64,000 nucleotides of DNA from Azospirillum sp. TSH64 (GTDB taxonomy: Bacteria > Pseudomonadota > Alphaproteobacteria > Azospirillales > Azospirillaceae), in the NCBI RefSeq assembly GCF_003116035.1, contig NZ_LGQW01000015.1, positions 5,744,796 through 5,808,795 on the forward strand, given 5' to 3'. Below are positions 43,318 to 51,534 of this stretch, in pieces. The first letter of the stretch is position 1; the number at the start of each line of letters is the position of its first letter. The translations under genes and the position numbers were made by a program. The notes below the pieces were generated by a model that was given only the letters and a program-made list of their open reading frames with translations, had not been told where the DNA came from and did no database searches.

Positions 43318-43551
43318 GTCGCTGGCGCGGTCGTGAACGGGGCGTGATCCTGTTCCGGTAGGGTGCCGCCCGTCCAGTTCTTTCGCCCTGTCCCTTCCAC
43401 CGGGCATCCGCACCCGCGTTGCGTGTCCGGGCGGGATGACCTCTCGCCCCTGCCTTGAAAATGGTGGGGGCGTGGTAATCTGCGGGGCAGGAGGTGACGC
43501 GAGCCGCTTCCTGAATGACGGGACCGGTTTCCCGGCCCCGCCAATGTTGGC

Positions 43552-43641
43552 TTACCTATCCTGGTCCGTGTTAAAGCCGGCTTCGAACTCGAACTTCAGC
43601 TTGAACCAGAAGCGGCCGAGCCACTTCAGGAATTTTCTCAC
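43552..43641 (-). CDS. 29-residue amphipathic cationic peptide
   Basis: Reads MRKFLKWLGRFWFKLKFEFE then AGFNTDQDR. The aromatic/Lys-rich first 20 residues form an amphipathic helix likely to lie on the membrane, with an acidic polar tail. The GTG start has a perfect AAGGAGG seven bases upstream and a TTGGCA-N17-TATTCT promoter about 55 bases ahead. No terminator T-tract was seen, only a GGCCGG-GAAA-CCGGTC hairpin. Function unknown. Confidence 0.65.
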   Translation of the reverse strand: MRKFLKWLGRFWFKLKFEFEAGFNTDQDR

Positions 43642-43695
43642 TCGCGCCACCTCCTTCCGGTTGCTGTTGGCGCATCGTGCGCGTCCGGCTGCACG

Positions 43696-43724
43696 AGAAT
43701 ACAGGGCGTGCATGTGCGTGCCAA
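43696..43724 (-). promoter_or_regulatory. Promoter for the 29-residue peptide gene
   Basis: On the minus strand TTGGCA (43724-43719), a 17-base spacer, TATTCT (43701-43696). Predicted start near 43688, leader about 47 bases. The rest of the 269-base divergent gap to 43911 has no gene. Confidence 0.55.
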
Positions 43725-43910
43725 ACGCGCTGCGGTGAAAATTTCCCTCAAAGTTGCGTTCCGATGCCCTTGGGCGAGAGGGCTGGACTTTTGCAACCCT
43801 GGTGCCCTGGTCGGGGCGGTGATAGTTTGCGGGGTGGATGATTTCTGACCAAACCGTCAGATCCGTCTTCCAAACCAGCCCGCTATCCGCCCTGTGAAGG
43901 ACCGCCGCCC

Positions 43911-44789
43911 GTGACCTTCCCAAATCCGCTCGATTTCTGGGAGGCGTCCGCTTCCAGGCAAGGCTCGGACCGGGCCGTTTCTTCGGCCAAGTCTTCTTCG
44001 GCCAAGTCCCCGGTGGTTGTCGAGGCACGCAAGCTCTCCTTGGTCTATCCCACGGCGGACAAGCCGGTCACGGCGCTGAGCGAGGTCGACCTGACCATCG
44101 CCAGGGGCGACTTCGTCTCGCTGATCGGTCCCAGTGGCTGCGGCAAGACCACGCTGCTGCGCGTGATCGCCGATCTGGAGCGTCCGACCGCCGGCCAGAT
44201 CGCCATCGAAGGCATGACGCCGGAGCAGGCGCGGCTGAAACGGCTCTACGGCTACGTTTTCCAGGCCCCGGCGCTCTATCCGTGGCGGACAGTGGAACGC
44301 AACGTCATGCTGCCGCTGGAGATCATGGGGATCGCCCGCGCCGAACGGCAGGCACGGGCCCGCGAGCAGTTGGAGCGCGTCGGCCTGTCGGGCTTCGAGC
44401 GCAAGTTCCCCTGGCAGCTGTCGGGCGGCATGCAGCAGCGCGTCTCCATCGCCCGCGCTCTCGCCTTGCAGCCCGACCTGCTGCTGATGGACGAGCCGTT
44501 CGGCGCGCTCGACGAGATCACCCGCGACCACCTGAACCTGCATCTGACCCAGCTGTGGCGGGCGACCGGCAAGACCTGCGTCTTCGTCACCCATTCGATT
44601 GCCGAAGCGGTGTTCCTGTCCACCCGCATCGTGGTGATGAGCCCGCGGCCGGGCCGTATCCTCGATGTCATCGACTGCAACAGCCTGCCGCGCGAGCGCA
44701 CGCTGGACATCCGCGAGTCGCCGGAATTCGCCGCCATCGCCCACCGCGTGCGCGAGGGGCTGAAGGAGGGGCACAGCTACGATGACTAG
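43911..44789 (+). CDS. ABC importer ATPase, nitrate/sulfonate/taurine type (set 1)
   Basis: 292-residue cytoplasmic ATPase. Walker A GPSGCGKTTLL, signature LSGGMQQRVSIARAL, Walker B LLLMDEPFGALDE and switch His VTHSIAEAV. An extra N-terminal stretch of about 35 residues (Ser/Lys-rich, SSAKSSSAKSP) precedes the domain. GTG start. The stop overlaps the next gene's ATG by eight bases, so the operon is coupled. Substrate unknown. Confidence 0.93.
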   Translation: MTFPNPLDFWEASASRQGSDRAVSSAKSSSAKSPVVVEARKLSLVYPTADKPVTALSEVDLTIARGDFVSLIGPSGCGKTTLLRVIADLERPTAGQIAIEGMTPEQARLKRLYGYVFQAPALYPWRTVERNVMLPLEIMGIARAERQARAREQLERVGLSGFERKFPWQLSGGMQQRVSIARALALQPDLLLMDEPFGALDEITRDHLNLHLTQLWRATGKTCVFVTHSIAEAVFLSTRIVVMSPRPGRILDVIDCNSLPRERTLDIRESPEFAAIAHRVREGLKEGHSYDD

Positions 44790-45645
44790 GCGCGCGCTTC
44801 CCGTCACCGTGATGACGCTGCTCCTGCTGGCGGCCTGGTACATCGGGGCTGCGTGGCTGAACTGGCCGCAGGCAGCGGAGACGCTGGCGCGCGCCAACAG
44901 GCCAGCCGGCTTCGCAGACGTGCTGGCCCAGGCCTATGCGATGAAGCGGCCGATCCTGCCCACCCCCGATCAGGTGGTGGTGGAACTGTGGAATTCCCTG
45001 ACCGGCTACGCGCCGACCAGCCCGCGCAATTTGCTGTTCCATGCCTGGGTGACGGCGGAGGCGGCGCTGACCGGGCTGGCGATGGGGCTGGCGCTGGGCA
45101 TCCTGCTGGCCGCCGGCATCGTCTATACCCGGACGCTGGAGGCCAGCCTGCTGCCCTGGGTGATCGCGTCGCAGACCATCCCCATTTTGGCGATTGCGCC
45201 GATGATCGTCGTCATCCTCGGCAACATCGGGCTGACCGGGCTGCTGCCGAAGGCGGTGATCTGCATGTATCTCTGCTTCTTCCCGATCACGGTCGGCATG
45301 GTGAAGGGGCTGCGCTCCGCCGATCCGCTGTGGGTCGACCTGATGCGGACCTATTCGGCGAGCGGGTTGCGCGCCTTCTGGTCGCTGCGGCTTCCGGCCT
45401 CCATGCCCTTCCTGTTCGCCAGCCTCAAGGTGTCGGTCGCCATCAGCGTGGTCGGCGCCATCGTCGGCGAGTTGCCGACCGGCGGACAGGCCGGGCTGGG
45501 CGCGCGGCTGCTGTCGGGGTCCTACTATGGCCAGACCGTGCAGATCTGGGCGGCGCTGATCATGGCCTCGCTGCTCTCGGTGGCGGTGATCGCGGTGGTG
45601 CGTGGGCTTGAGCTGGTCCTGCTGGGCCGAGCGGGGGCGCGATGA
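44782..45645 (+). CDS. ABC importer permease (set 1, first)
   Basis: 287 residues, about six membrane segments, with the SsuC/TauC-type EAA loop around GLRSADPLWVDLMRTYSASG. A non-cytoplasmic loop early on (ARANRPAGFADVLAQAYAMK) is longer than in SsuC. The start lies within the end of the ATPase gene and the stop overlaps the next ATG (ATGA). Confidence 0.92.
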   Translation: MTRRALPVTVMTLLLLAAWYIGAAWLNWPQAAETLARANRPAGFADVLAQAYAMKRPILPTPDQVVVELWNSLTGYAPTSPRNLLFHAWVTAEAALTGLAMGLALGILLAAGIVYTRTLEASLLPWVIASQTIPILAIAPMIVVILGNIGLTGLLPKAVICMYLCFFPITVGMVKGLRSADPLWVDLMRTYSASGLRAFWSLRLPASMPFLFASLKVSVAISVVGAIVGELPTGGQAGLGARLLSGSYYGQTVQIWAALIMASLLSVAVIAVVRGLELVLLGRAGAR

Positions 45646-46802
45646 GCGATTCGACGGGCGATGAGGCGACAAATCCCTACCGCACCAGCCTGCGCACGGC
45701 CGCCGATTGGGGGCTGGTCGCCATCGCCCTGCCGGCGCTGGCGGCATTGGCCCTGCCGGTGGGCGCCCAGGGCGGCGCCGTCCTCGGCTGGTTCGGCGGA
45801 ACCATGGCGCCGCTGTTCCTGATCGGGGTGGTGCTGGCTGTCGTTGCCGGCGCGTCGGCACCGAAGCGGGTCTGGGGCGCCTGGCCGGAATTGGCCGGCG
45901 TGGCGCTGGCCTGGCTCCTGCCGCTGCATCTGCTGAACGAGGGGCTGGACCTGTCGGCCGGCTGGGGGCTGTGGCTGTTCCTGGTCGCGGCGACGCTGCT
46001 TTTGTGGCGGGTGATGGGGGTGCTGGCCGGCGTGCCGGGCTGGACCCGCTCCGTCATCGTGCCCGGCCTGTTCGGGCTCGGCCTGCTGGTGGGATGGGAG
46101 GTGCTGGTCCGCGGCTTCCAGGTGCCGGCGATCCTGCTGCCGCCGCCCAGCCGCATCGCCGCGGCGCTGGCGGCCAACGCGCCGGTGTTGTGGGACGATT
46201 TCCGCCAGACGGTGCTGACCTCCGTCCTGCGCGGCTATGTCATGGGCTGCGGTGCCGGACTCATTGTGGCAATCCTTGCCGACCGCGTGCCATTTCTTGC
46301 CCGCGGATTGCTGCCGCTCGGCAATCTTGCCAGTGCCATCCCGGTGGTCGGCATTGCGCCGATCATGGTGATGTGGTTCGGCTTCGACTGGCAGTCGAAG
46401 GCCGCGGTCATCGTCGTCATGACCTTCTTCCCGATGATGATCAACACGCTTGCCGGCCTTGGCACTTCGGAGCGCATCCAGCTCGACCTGATGCGCAGCT
46501 ACGCCGCCGGCTATGGCCGCACGCTGGTGAAGCTGCGGCTGCCCAATGCGCTGCCCTTCCTGTTCAACGGCTTGAAGATCAACTCCACCCTGGCCCTGAT
46601 CGGCGCCATCGTTGCCGAATTTTTCGGCACCCCGGTGGTCGGCATGGGGTTCCGCATCTCCACCGAAGTGGCGCGGATGAATCTCGACATCGTCTGGGCC
46701 ACCATCGCCGTGGCGGCGCTGACCGGTTCCGGCCTGTATGGCACGCTGGCGCTGCTGGAGCGGGCGACGACGGCCTGGCATCCGTCGATGCGGGGGCGTT
46801 GA
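45642..46802 (+). CDS. ABC importer permease (set 1, second)
   Basis: 386 residues. The C-terminal 250 residues are a BPD_transp_1 permease with its EAA loop at ERIQLDLMRSYAAGYGRTLV. The N-terminal 130 residues add about four further membrane helices. It starts in an ATGA overlap. It presumably forms a heterodimer with the preceding permease. No binding-protein gene lies in this set. Confidence 0.9.
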   Translation: MSDSTGDEATNPYRTSLRTAADWGLVAIALPALAALALPVGAQGGAVLGWFGGTMAPLFLIGVVLAVVAGASAPKRVWGAWPELAGVALAWLLPLHLLNEGLDLSAGWGLWLFLVAATLLLWRVMGVLAGVPGWTRSVIVPGLFGLGLLVGWEVLVRGFQVPAILLPPPSRIAAALAANAPVLWDDFRQTVLTSVLRGYVMGCGAGLIVAILADRVPFLARGLLPLGNLASAIPVVGIAPIMVMWFGFDWQSKAAVIVVMTFFPMMINTLAGLGTSERIQLDLMRSYAAGYGRTLVKLRLPNALPFLFNGLKINSTLALIGAIVAEFFGTPVVGMGFRISTEVARMNLDIVWATIAVAALTGSGLYGTLALLERATTAWHPSMRGR

Positions 46803-46871
46803 CGGGTCTCGCGAAGCCGCTGGCACGGCCATTGCTTTCACCCAGCCATTCCAGCCGGCAGGGAGGTGGGC

Positions 46872-47204
46872 ATGGCCGATGTCGTCGTTCTGAAGCATGT
46901 CCGCCTGACGCGGGCCCTGCTCGCCATCGAGATGGCCGCCGCGTCGCTGGATGGCGAGCTTGTCGCCCTGCGCACCGCCGGACAGGCCGGTCTGCTGGGC
47001 GATTATGCCGAGGAAGCCACGCTCCTGCGCACCTATGTCCGCACCTTGCGCGTCCTGTTGCAGGCGATGACCCCCGACGAGGTGGACGAGGCGGGCCTCA
47101 GCGAGCGCCATGCTTTGGCGGAAGCGGCGGTCGGCCGTTGCGCCGCCGCGCTGCGGGTGCTGGATCTGCCGGTCGGTGGTGGCCCGGTCAGCGGAACCGC
47201 CTGA
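46872..47204 (+). CDS. Small helical hypothetical protein between two ABC sets
   Basis: 110 residues, all-helical and Ala/Leu-rich (RLTRALLAIEMAAASLDGEL), no signal peptide. GGGAGG stands five bases before the ATG. A GTG two codons earlier is possible. No family recognised. It lies 69 bases after the set 1 operon, so may be read with it. Confidence 0.65.
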   Translation: MADVVVLKHVRLTRALLAIEMAAASLDGELVALRTAGQAGLLGDYAEEATLLRTYVRTLRVLLQAMTPDEVDEAGLSERHALAEAAVGRCAAALRVLDLPVGGGPVSGTA

Positions 47205-47232
47205 CGACCGCTGTCGCGAAACCGACAGCGGC

Positions 47233-47268
47233 TTGACGCCTTCCGGCCACTACCATACTGCCGTATGG
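47233..47268 (+). promoter_or_regulatory. Promoter with overlapping palindrome, ABC set 2
   Basis: TTGACG (47233-47238), 16-base spacer, CATACT (47255-47260). The -10 is inside the palindrome CCATAC-TGCC-GTATGG (47253-47268), positioned as an operator. A second possible -10, TATAGT, is at 47316-47321. The set 2 operon begins at 47381. Confidence 0.5.
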
Positions 47269-47380
47269 CTGGGATGCGGAACGCCTTTCCCCTCTCCGCC
47301 GCCGGATCGCCGCGCTATAGTGGCAGGCCCAACGAACAGTCGGACTCCACCGACAAAGCTGCAGGCTTGATAAGGGCGCG

Positions 47381-48154
47381 ATGAGGCTTCTCGTTTCCGA
47401 TCTGACCCACCGCTATGACGATCTGACCGTGCTGGACGGCATCGACCTGACCCTGGCGGAGGGCGAAATCCTGGCGGTGATCGGCCCAAGCGGCTGCGGC
47501 AAGTCGACCTTGCTCGGCATCGCCGGCGGCATCGTCGCGCCGACCTCCGGCAGCATCCGGGTGGAGGGGGAGGTGCCGGACGGCTGCCTCAACCCGATCA
47601 CCTTCATTTTCCAGGACTTCGCCCTGCTGCCCTGGCGCACGGTGGAGGACAATGTCGCCCTGGTGCTGGAGCATCACCCGCTCTCATCCGCCGAGCGGCG
47701 CGAGCGCATCGACAGCGGCCTGCGCCGCATGGGGTTGTGGGAGTTCCGCAAGGCGCTGCCCAAGCAACTGTCCGGCGGCATGCGCCAGCGGGTCGGCATC
47801 GCCCGCGCACTGGCGGTGCGCCCGGCGATGCTGTTGCTGGACGAGCCGCTGTCGGCGCTGGACGCCCAGACGCGCGAGCTGCTGATGGACGATTTCCTCG
47901 AGCTTTGGCGGCGGGAGAAGACCACCGCCCTCTATGTCACCCACAATCTGGATGAGGCGCTGCGGCTGGCCGACCGGGTCTGCGTGCTGAGCCGCCGTCC
48001 CGGCCGCATCCGCGAACTGGTCACCATCGAGGAGCCGCGGGAGCGCCGGCAGGAGCCGTCGGCCCAGGCCCATCTGGCCGAAGTGCGCGACCGTTTGTGG
48101 CACCTGATGAAGGCCGAAGCCCAGATGGCCGACCGGGAGATCGCCCGTGCCTGA
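47381..48154 (+). CDS. ABC importer ATPase (set 2)
   Basis: 257 residues. Walker A GPSGCGKSTLLGIAGG, signature LSGGMRQRVGIARAL, Walker B LLLDEPLSALDAQTR, His VTHNLDEAL. SsuB/TauB family by the overall pattern. The stop overlaps the permease start by eight bases. Confidence 0.93.
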   Translation: MRLLVSDLTHRYDDLTVLDGIDLTLAEGEILAVIGPSGCGKSTLLGIAGGIVAPTSGSIRVEGEVPDGCLNPITFIFQDFALLPWRTVEDNVALVLEHHPLSSAERRERIDSGLRRMGLWEFRKALPKQLSGGMRQRVGIARALAVRPAMLLLDEPLSALDAQTRELLMDDFLELWRREKTTALYVTHNLDEALRLADRVCVLSRRPGRIRELVTIEEPRERRQEPSAQAHLAEVRDRLWHLMKAEAQMADREIARA

Positions 48155-48974
48155 CAGCCTGAACCCGACCGCCGCAGCCGCTGCGTCCACGATGGGCCAG
48201 CCCGTCCGCTTCCGTGGCGGCGGTTTTACCGTAAAACGCCATCCCTGGGCGGCGCTGGCCGCCTTCGCCGTGCTGATCGCGCTGTGGGAAGGCGCGAGTC
48301 GTCTCGGCCTCGCCAGCCCGCTGTTCCTGCCGCCGCCGAGCGCCGTCGCCCATGCGCTGTCGGGCATGGTGACCGACGGATCGCTCTGGCTGAACCTGAA
48401 GGCGTCGCTGGGGCGCATCGCCGTCGGCTGGGTGCTTGGCACGGCGGGCGGCATGCTGGTCGGCTTCGCCATGGGGATCTTCTCCACCGCACGCGCGGTC
48501 GGCGTGCCGCTGGTGTCGGCCTTCTTCCCGATTCCGAAGATCGCCCTTCTGCCGCTGTTCATCCTGTGGTTCGGCATCGGCGAGCCGTCGAAATTCGCCA
48601 CCATCGGCTTCGGCGTCTTCTTCCCCACTGTCATCGCCACCTATAGCGCCATCGATTCGGTGCCGCGCAACCTGATCCGCATGGCGCAGAGCTTCGGTCT
48701 GCCCTGGCGGTCGATCCTGCGCTCCATCGTTCTGCCGGGCGCCTTGCCGGGCATCCTGGCCGGCTTCCGCATCACCGCGTCGATCGCGCTGATCCTGGTG
48801 GTGGCAGCGGAGATGATCGGTGCCGAATACGGCATCGGCGCCTTCGTGCTGATGGCCGGCAATCTGATGCAGACCGACACGCTGCTGGCTGGCGTGCTGG
48901 TGCTGTCACTGCTGGGGCTCGCCATCGGCACCGTGCTGTCGCAGCTTGAACGGCGCCTGCTGAACTGGCGCTGA
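48147..48974 (+). CDS. ABC importer permease (set 2)
   Basis: 275 residues, six membrane segments, EAA loop at SVPRNLIRMAQSFGLPWRSI. The N-terminal 35 residues are soluble. A single permease gene, so a homodimer is expected. The binding-protein gene follows 49 bases later. Confidence 0.93.
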   Translation: MPDSLNPTAAAAASTMGQPVRFRGGGFTVKRHPWAALAAFAVLIALWEGASRLGLASPLFLPPPSAVAHALSGMVTDGSLWLNLKASLGRIAVGWVLGTAGGMLVGFAMGIFSTARAVGVPLVSAFFPIPKIALLPLFILWFGIGEPSKFATIGFGVFFPTVIATYSAIDSVPRNLIRMAQSFGLPWRSILRSIVLPGALPGILAGFRITASIALILVVAAEMIGAEYGIGAFVLMAGNLMQTDTLLAGVLVLSLLGLAIGTVLSQLERRLLNWR

Positions 48975-49023
48975 CCGGCTTTTTCCCAAGAAACCGAACC
49001 ATCCATCGGGAGGATTTCCGTCC

Positions 49024-50061
49024 ATGACCGCCGCCATGACCCTGGCCCGCCTCACCCGGCGTGCCCTGATCGCCACCACTGGCGCCGCCTTCGCCGCCGG
49101 CACCCTGATGTCCGCCGCGCTGGCGCAGCCGCTGGAGAAGGCGACGGTCGGCGTGCTGGCGCTGTCCTCCTCCGGGCCGATCTTCATCGCCAAGGCCAAG
49201 GGCTATTTCGAGAAGGAGGGGCTGGACGTCGAGCTGAAGATGTTCACCTCGGCCCAGCAGGTTCCGGTCGCCGTCACCTCGGGTGATGCCGATTTCGGCG
49301 TCACCGGCCTGACCGCCGGCTTCTACAACCTCGCCTCCAAGGGGGCCGTGACCATCATCGCCGCGCAGAGCCGCGACGAGCCGGGCTTCCCCCTCAGTGC
49401 CTATCTCGCGACAAACGCCGCCTATGATGCCGGGCTGAAGTCGCCGGCCGACCTGAAGGGCAAGCGGGTCGCCATCACCACCGTCGGCTCGACCTTCCAC
49501 TACATGATCGGGCTGTTGGCGCAGAAGCACGGCTTCACGGTCAAGGACGTGACCATGGTGCCGTTGCAGGACGTGCCGAAGATGGTCGCCGCCTTCAAGG
49601 GTGGGCAGGTCGACGCCATCATCGCGCCCTCCACCGTGTCGCGGCAACTGGTGGCCGACGGTGCCGGCAAGATGCTGGGCTGGGTCGGCGACGAGACGCC
49701 CTGGCAGCTCGGTGCCCTGTTCACCGCGCCGAAGACGATGAAGGACCGCCGTCCGCTGGTCGAGAAGTTCGTCCGCGCCTACAAGACCGCGCTGGCCGAA
49801 TACCACGCCGCCTTCAACGGCAAGGACGCCTCGGGCAATCTGGTGAAGGGCCCCGGCTATGACGAGCTTCTGGGCATCATCGCCGACGCCACCAAGCAGA
49901 AGCCCGACATCGTCGCCGCCGGCCTGCCCTATGTCGATCCGCAGGCCCGCCTGCTGGTGGACGACATCGTCAATCAGGTGAAGTTCTGGCAGTCCGAAGG
50001 TCAGGTCGACAAGGCGCTGGATCCGAAATCGGTGATGGACCTCAGCGTCGCGGGTCAGTGA
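49024..50061 (+). CDS. ABC importer substrate-binding protein (set 2, NMT1/SsuA-like)
   Basis: 345 residues. The N-terminus has RRALIATTGAAFAAGTLMSA and then ALAQP, a signal peptide with a possible twin-arginine start. The fold is that of NMT1/SsuA/TauA periplasmic receptors: PIFIAKAKGYFEKEGLDVEL, VTSGDADFGVTGLTAGFYNL, LKGKRVAITTVGS. The ligand cannot be told from sequence; such proteins bind sulfonates, nitrate, aromatics or pyrimidine precursors. It may also serve set 1, which lacks its own receptor. Confidence 0.9.
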   Translation: MTAAMTLARLTRRALIATTGAAFAAGTLMSAALAQPLEKATVGVLALSSSGPIFIAKAKGYFEKEGLDVELKMFTSAQQVPVAVTSGDADFGVTGLTAGFYNLASKGAVTIIAAQSRDEPGFPLSAYLATNAAYDAGLKSPADLKGKRVAITTVGSTFHYMIGLLAQKHGFTVKDVTMVPLQDVPKMVAAFKGGQVDAIIAPSTVSRQLVADGAGKMLGWVGDETPWQLGALFTAPKTMKDRRPLVEKFVRAYKTALAEYHAAFNGKDASGNLVKGPGYDELLGIIADATKQKPDIVAAGLPYVDPQARLLVDDIVNQVKFWQSEGQVDKALDPKSVMDLSVAGQ

Positions 50062-50080
50062 GGTTAAGGGGAGGGGGCGG

Positions 50081-50794
50081 TCACACCGCCAGATAGGCCG
50101 CTCTCACCCCGTCATCCGCCATCAGCTCCGTCATCGGGCCGGTCCAGCGCGGCCGGCCGGTTTCGATGACGCAGGCGCGGTCGGCGACCCATGAGGCAAA
50201 GGACAGGCTCTGTTCGGACAGCAGCACCGACAGCCCCTCCGCCTTCAGCCGCCGCACCGCCTCGGCCATCTGTTTGACGATCAGCGGCGCCAGGCCCTCC
50301 GACGGTTCGTCCAGCAGCAGCAGCGACGGGTTGCCCATCAGCGTGCGGGCCAGCGTCAGCATCTGCTGCTCGCCGCCGCTCATCCGGGTGCCGCGGCGTC
50401 CGCGCATCTCCGCGAGGTTGGGGAACAGCGCGAACAGTTTCTCCGGCGTCCAGGCCGGGGCGCCGGGGCGGGGCGGCTGGCGGCCGACCTCCAGGTTTTC
50501 CTCCACCGTCAGGTCGGCGAAGATGCGGCGATCCTCCGGCACATAGCCGACGCCGAGCCGGGCGATGCGGTGGGCGGGCAGGGCGGACAGGTCGCGGCCG
50601 TCGAAACGCAGGGTCGCGGCACGCCGCTCGACCAGCCCCATGATCGCCTTCAGCGTGGTGGTCTTGCCGGCGCCGTTGCGCCCCATCAGCGCCACCACCT
50701 CGCCCCGCCCGACCGTCAGGGCGATGCCGTCGAGGATGTGGGCGCGGCCGTACCAGGCCTGGAGGCCGTCGACCGTCAGCAGGGGTTCGCTCAC
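50081..50794 (-). CDS. livF: ABC ATPase, LivF type
   Basis: 237 residues; Walker A GRNGAGKTTTLKAIMG, signature MSGGEQQMLTLARTL, Walker B LLLLDEPSEGLAPL. Last gene of a leftward branched-chain-amino-acid-type operon. The GTG start overlaps the livG stop (GTGA). Confidence 0.92.
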   Translation of the reverse strand: MSEPLLTVDGLQAWYGRAHILDGIALTVGRGEVVALMGRNGAGKTTTLKAIMGLVERRAATLRFDGRDLSALPAHRIARLGVGYVPEDRRIFADLTVEENLEVGRQPPRPGAPAWTPEKLFALFPNLAEMRGRRGTRMSGGEQQMLTLARTLMGNPSLLLLDEPSEGLAPLIVKQMAEAVRRLKAEGLSVLLSEQSLSFASWVADRACVIETGRPRWTGPMTELMADDGVRAAYLAV

Positions 50795-51534
50795 GCCTCG
50801 CCTCCCAGATAGACGGACTGCACGCGCGGGTCGGCGCGCACCTGATCCGGCGGACCCTCCGCGATCAGCCGGCCGCGGTCGAGCACCAGCACGCGGGTGG
50901 CGTGGCCGAAGACGGCATCCATGTCATGCTCGGTGAACAGCACGGCGAGCCCGCGCTCGCGCACCAGCTCCGCCGTCAGCGCCATCAGGGCAAGCCGTTC
51001 CGCGGGCGCCATGCCGGCGGTCGGCTCGTCCATCAGCAGCACGGTCGGCTCGCTCGCCAGCGCCATCGCCAGTTCGACCCGCTTGACGTCGCCATAGGCC
51101 AGCACGCCGCAGGGCCGGTCGGCCTGTGCCGCCATGCCGACGCGGTCCAGCAGCGCCAGCGCCGGTTCGCGGAACTGGGCGGCTGCCGGGCGCCACAGCC
51201 CGAACAGCCGGCGGGCGCGCGACAGCAGGACCATCTGCACATTCTCCGCCACCGTCATCGAGGCGAAGGTCGCGGTGATCTGGAACGTGCGCCCGACCCC
51301 CAGCGCCCAGATGCGCCGCGGCGGCAGCCCGACCAGTTCGGTGCCGTCCAGCCTGACCGAGCCCGAGTCGGGACGCAACTGGCCGTTCAGCAGGTTGAAG
51401 CAGGTGCTCTTCCCGGCGCCGTTCGGACCGATCAGCGCCAGCAGGTCGCCGGAACGCAGGGTGAAGGACACGCCGCCCACCGCCTGCACCCCGCCGAAGG
51501 AGCGTTGCAGGTCGCGCACCACCAGCCCGCTCAT
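50791..51534 (-). CDS. livG: ABC ATPase, LivG type
   Basis: 247 residues; Walker A GPNGAGKSTCFNLLNG, the LivG-style signature LAYGDVKRVELAMAL and Walker B VLLMDEPTAGMAPAE, with the LivG C-terminal segment. ATGA overlap with the preceding permease. Confidence 0.92.
   Translation of the reverse strand: MSGLVVRDLQRSFGGVQAVGGVSFTLRSGDLLALIGPNGAGKSTCFNLLNGQLRPDSGSVRLDGTELVGLPPRRIWALGVGRTFQITATFASMTVAENVQMVLLSRARRLFGLWRPAAAQFREPALALLDRVGMAAQADRPCGVLAYGDVKRVELAMALASEPTVLLMDEPTAGMAPAERLALMALTAELVRERGLAVLFTEHDMDAVFGHATRVLVLDRGRLIAEGPPDQVRADPRVQSVYLGGEA

Noticed and set aside
43911..50061. Naming the importers as specific sulfonate, taurine or nitrate systems
   Set aside because: No adjacent catabolic enzyme (for example a monooxygenase or reductase) identifies the ligand.
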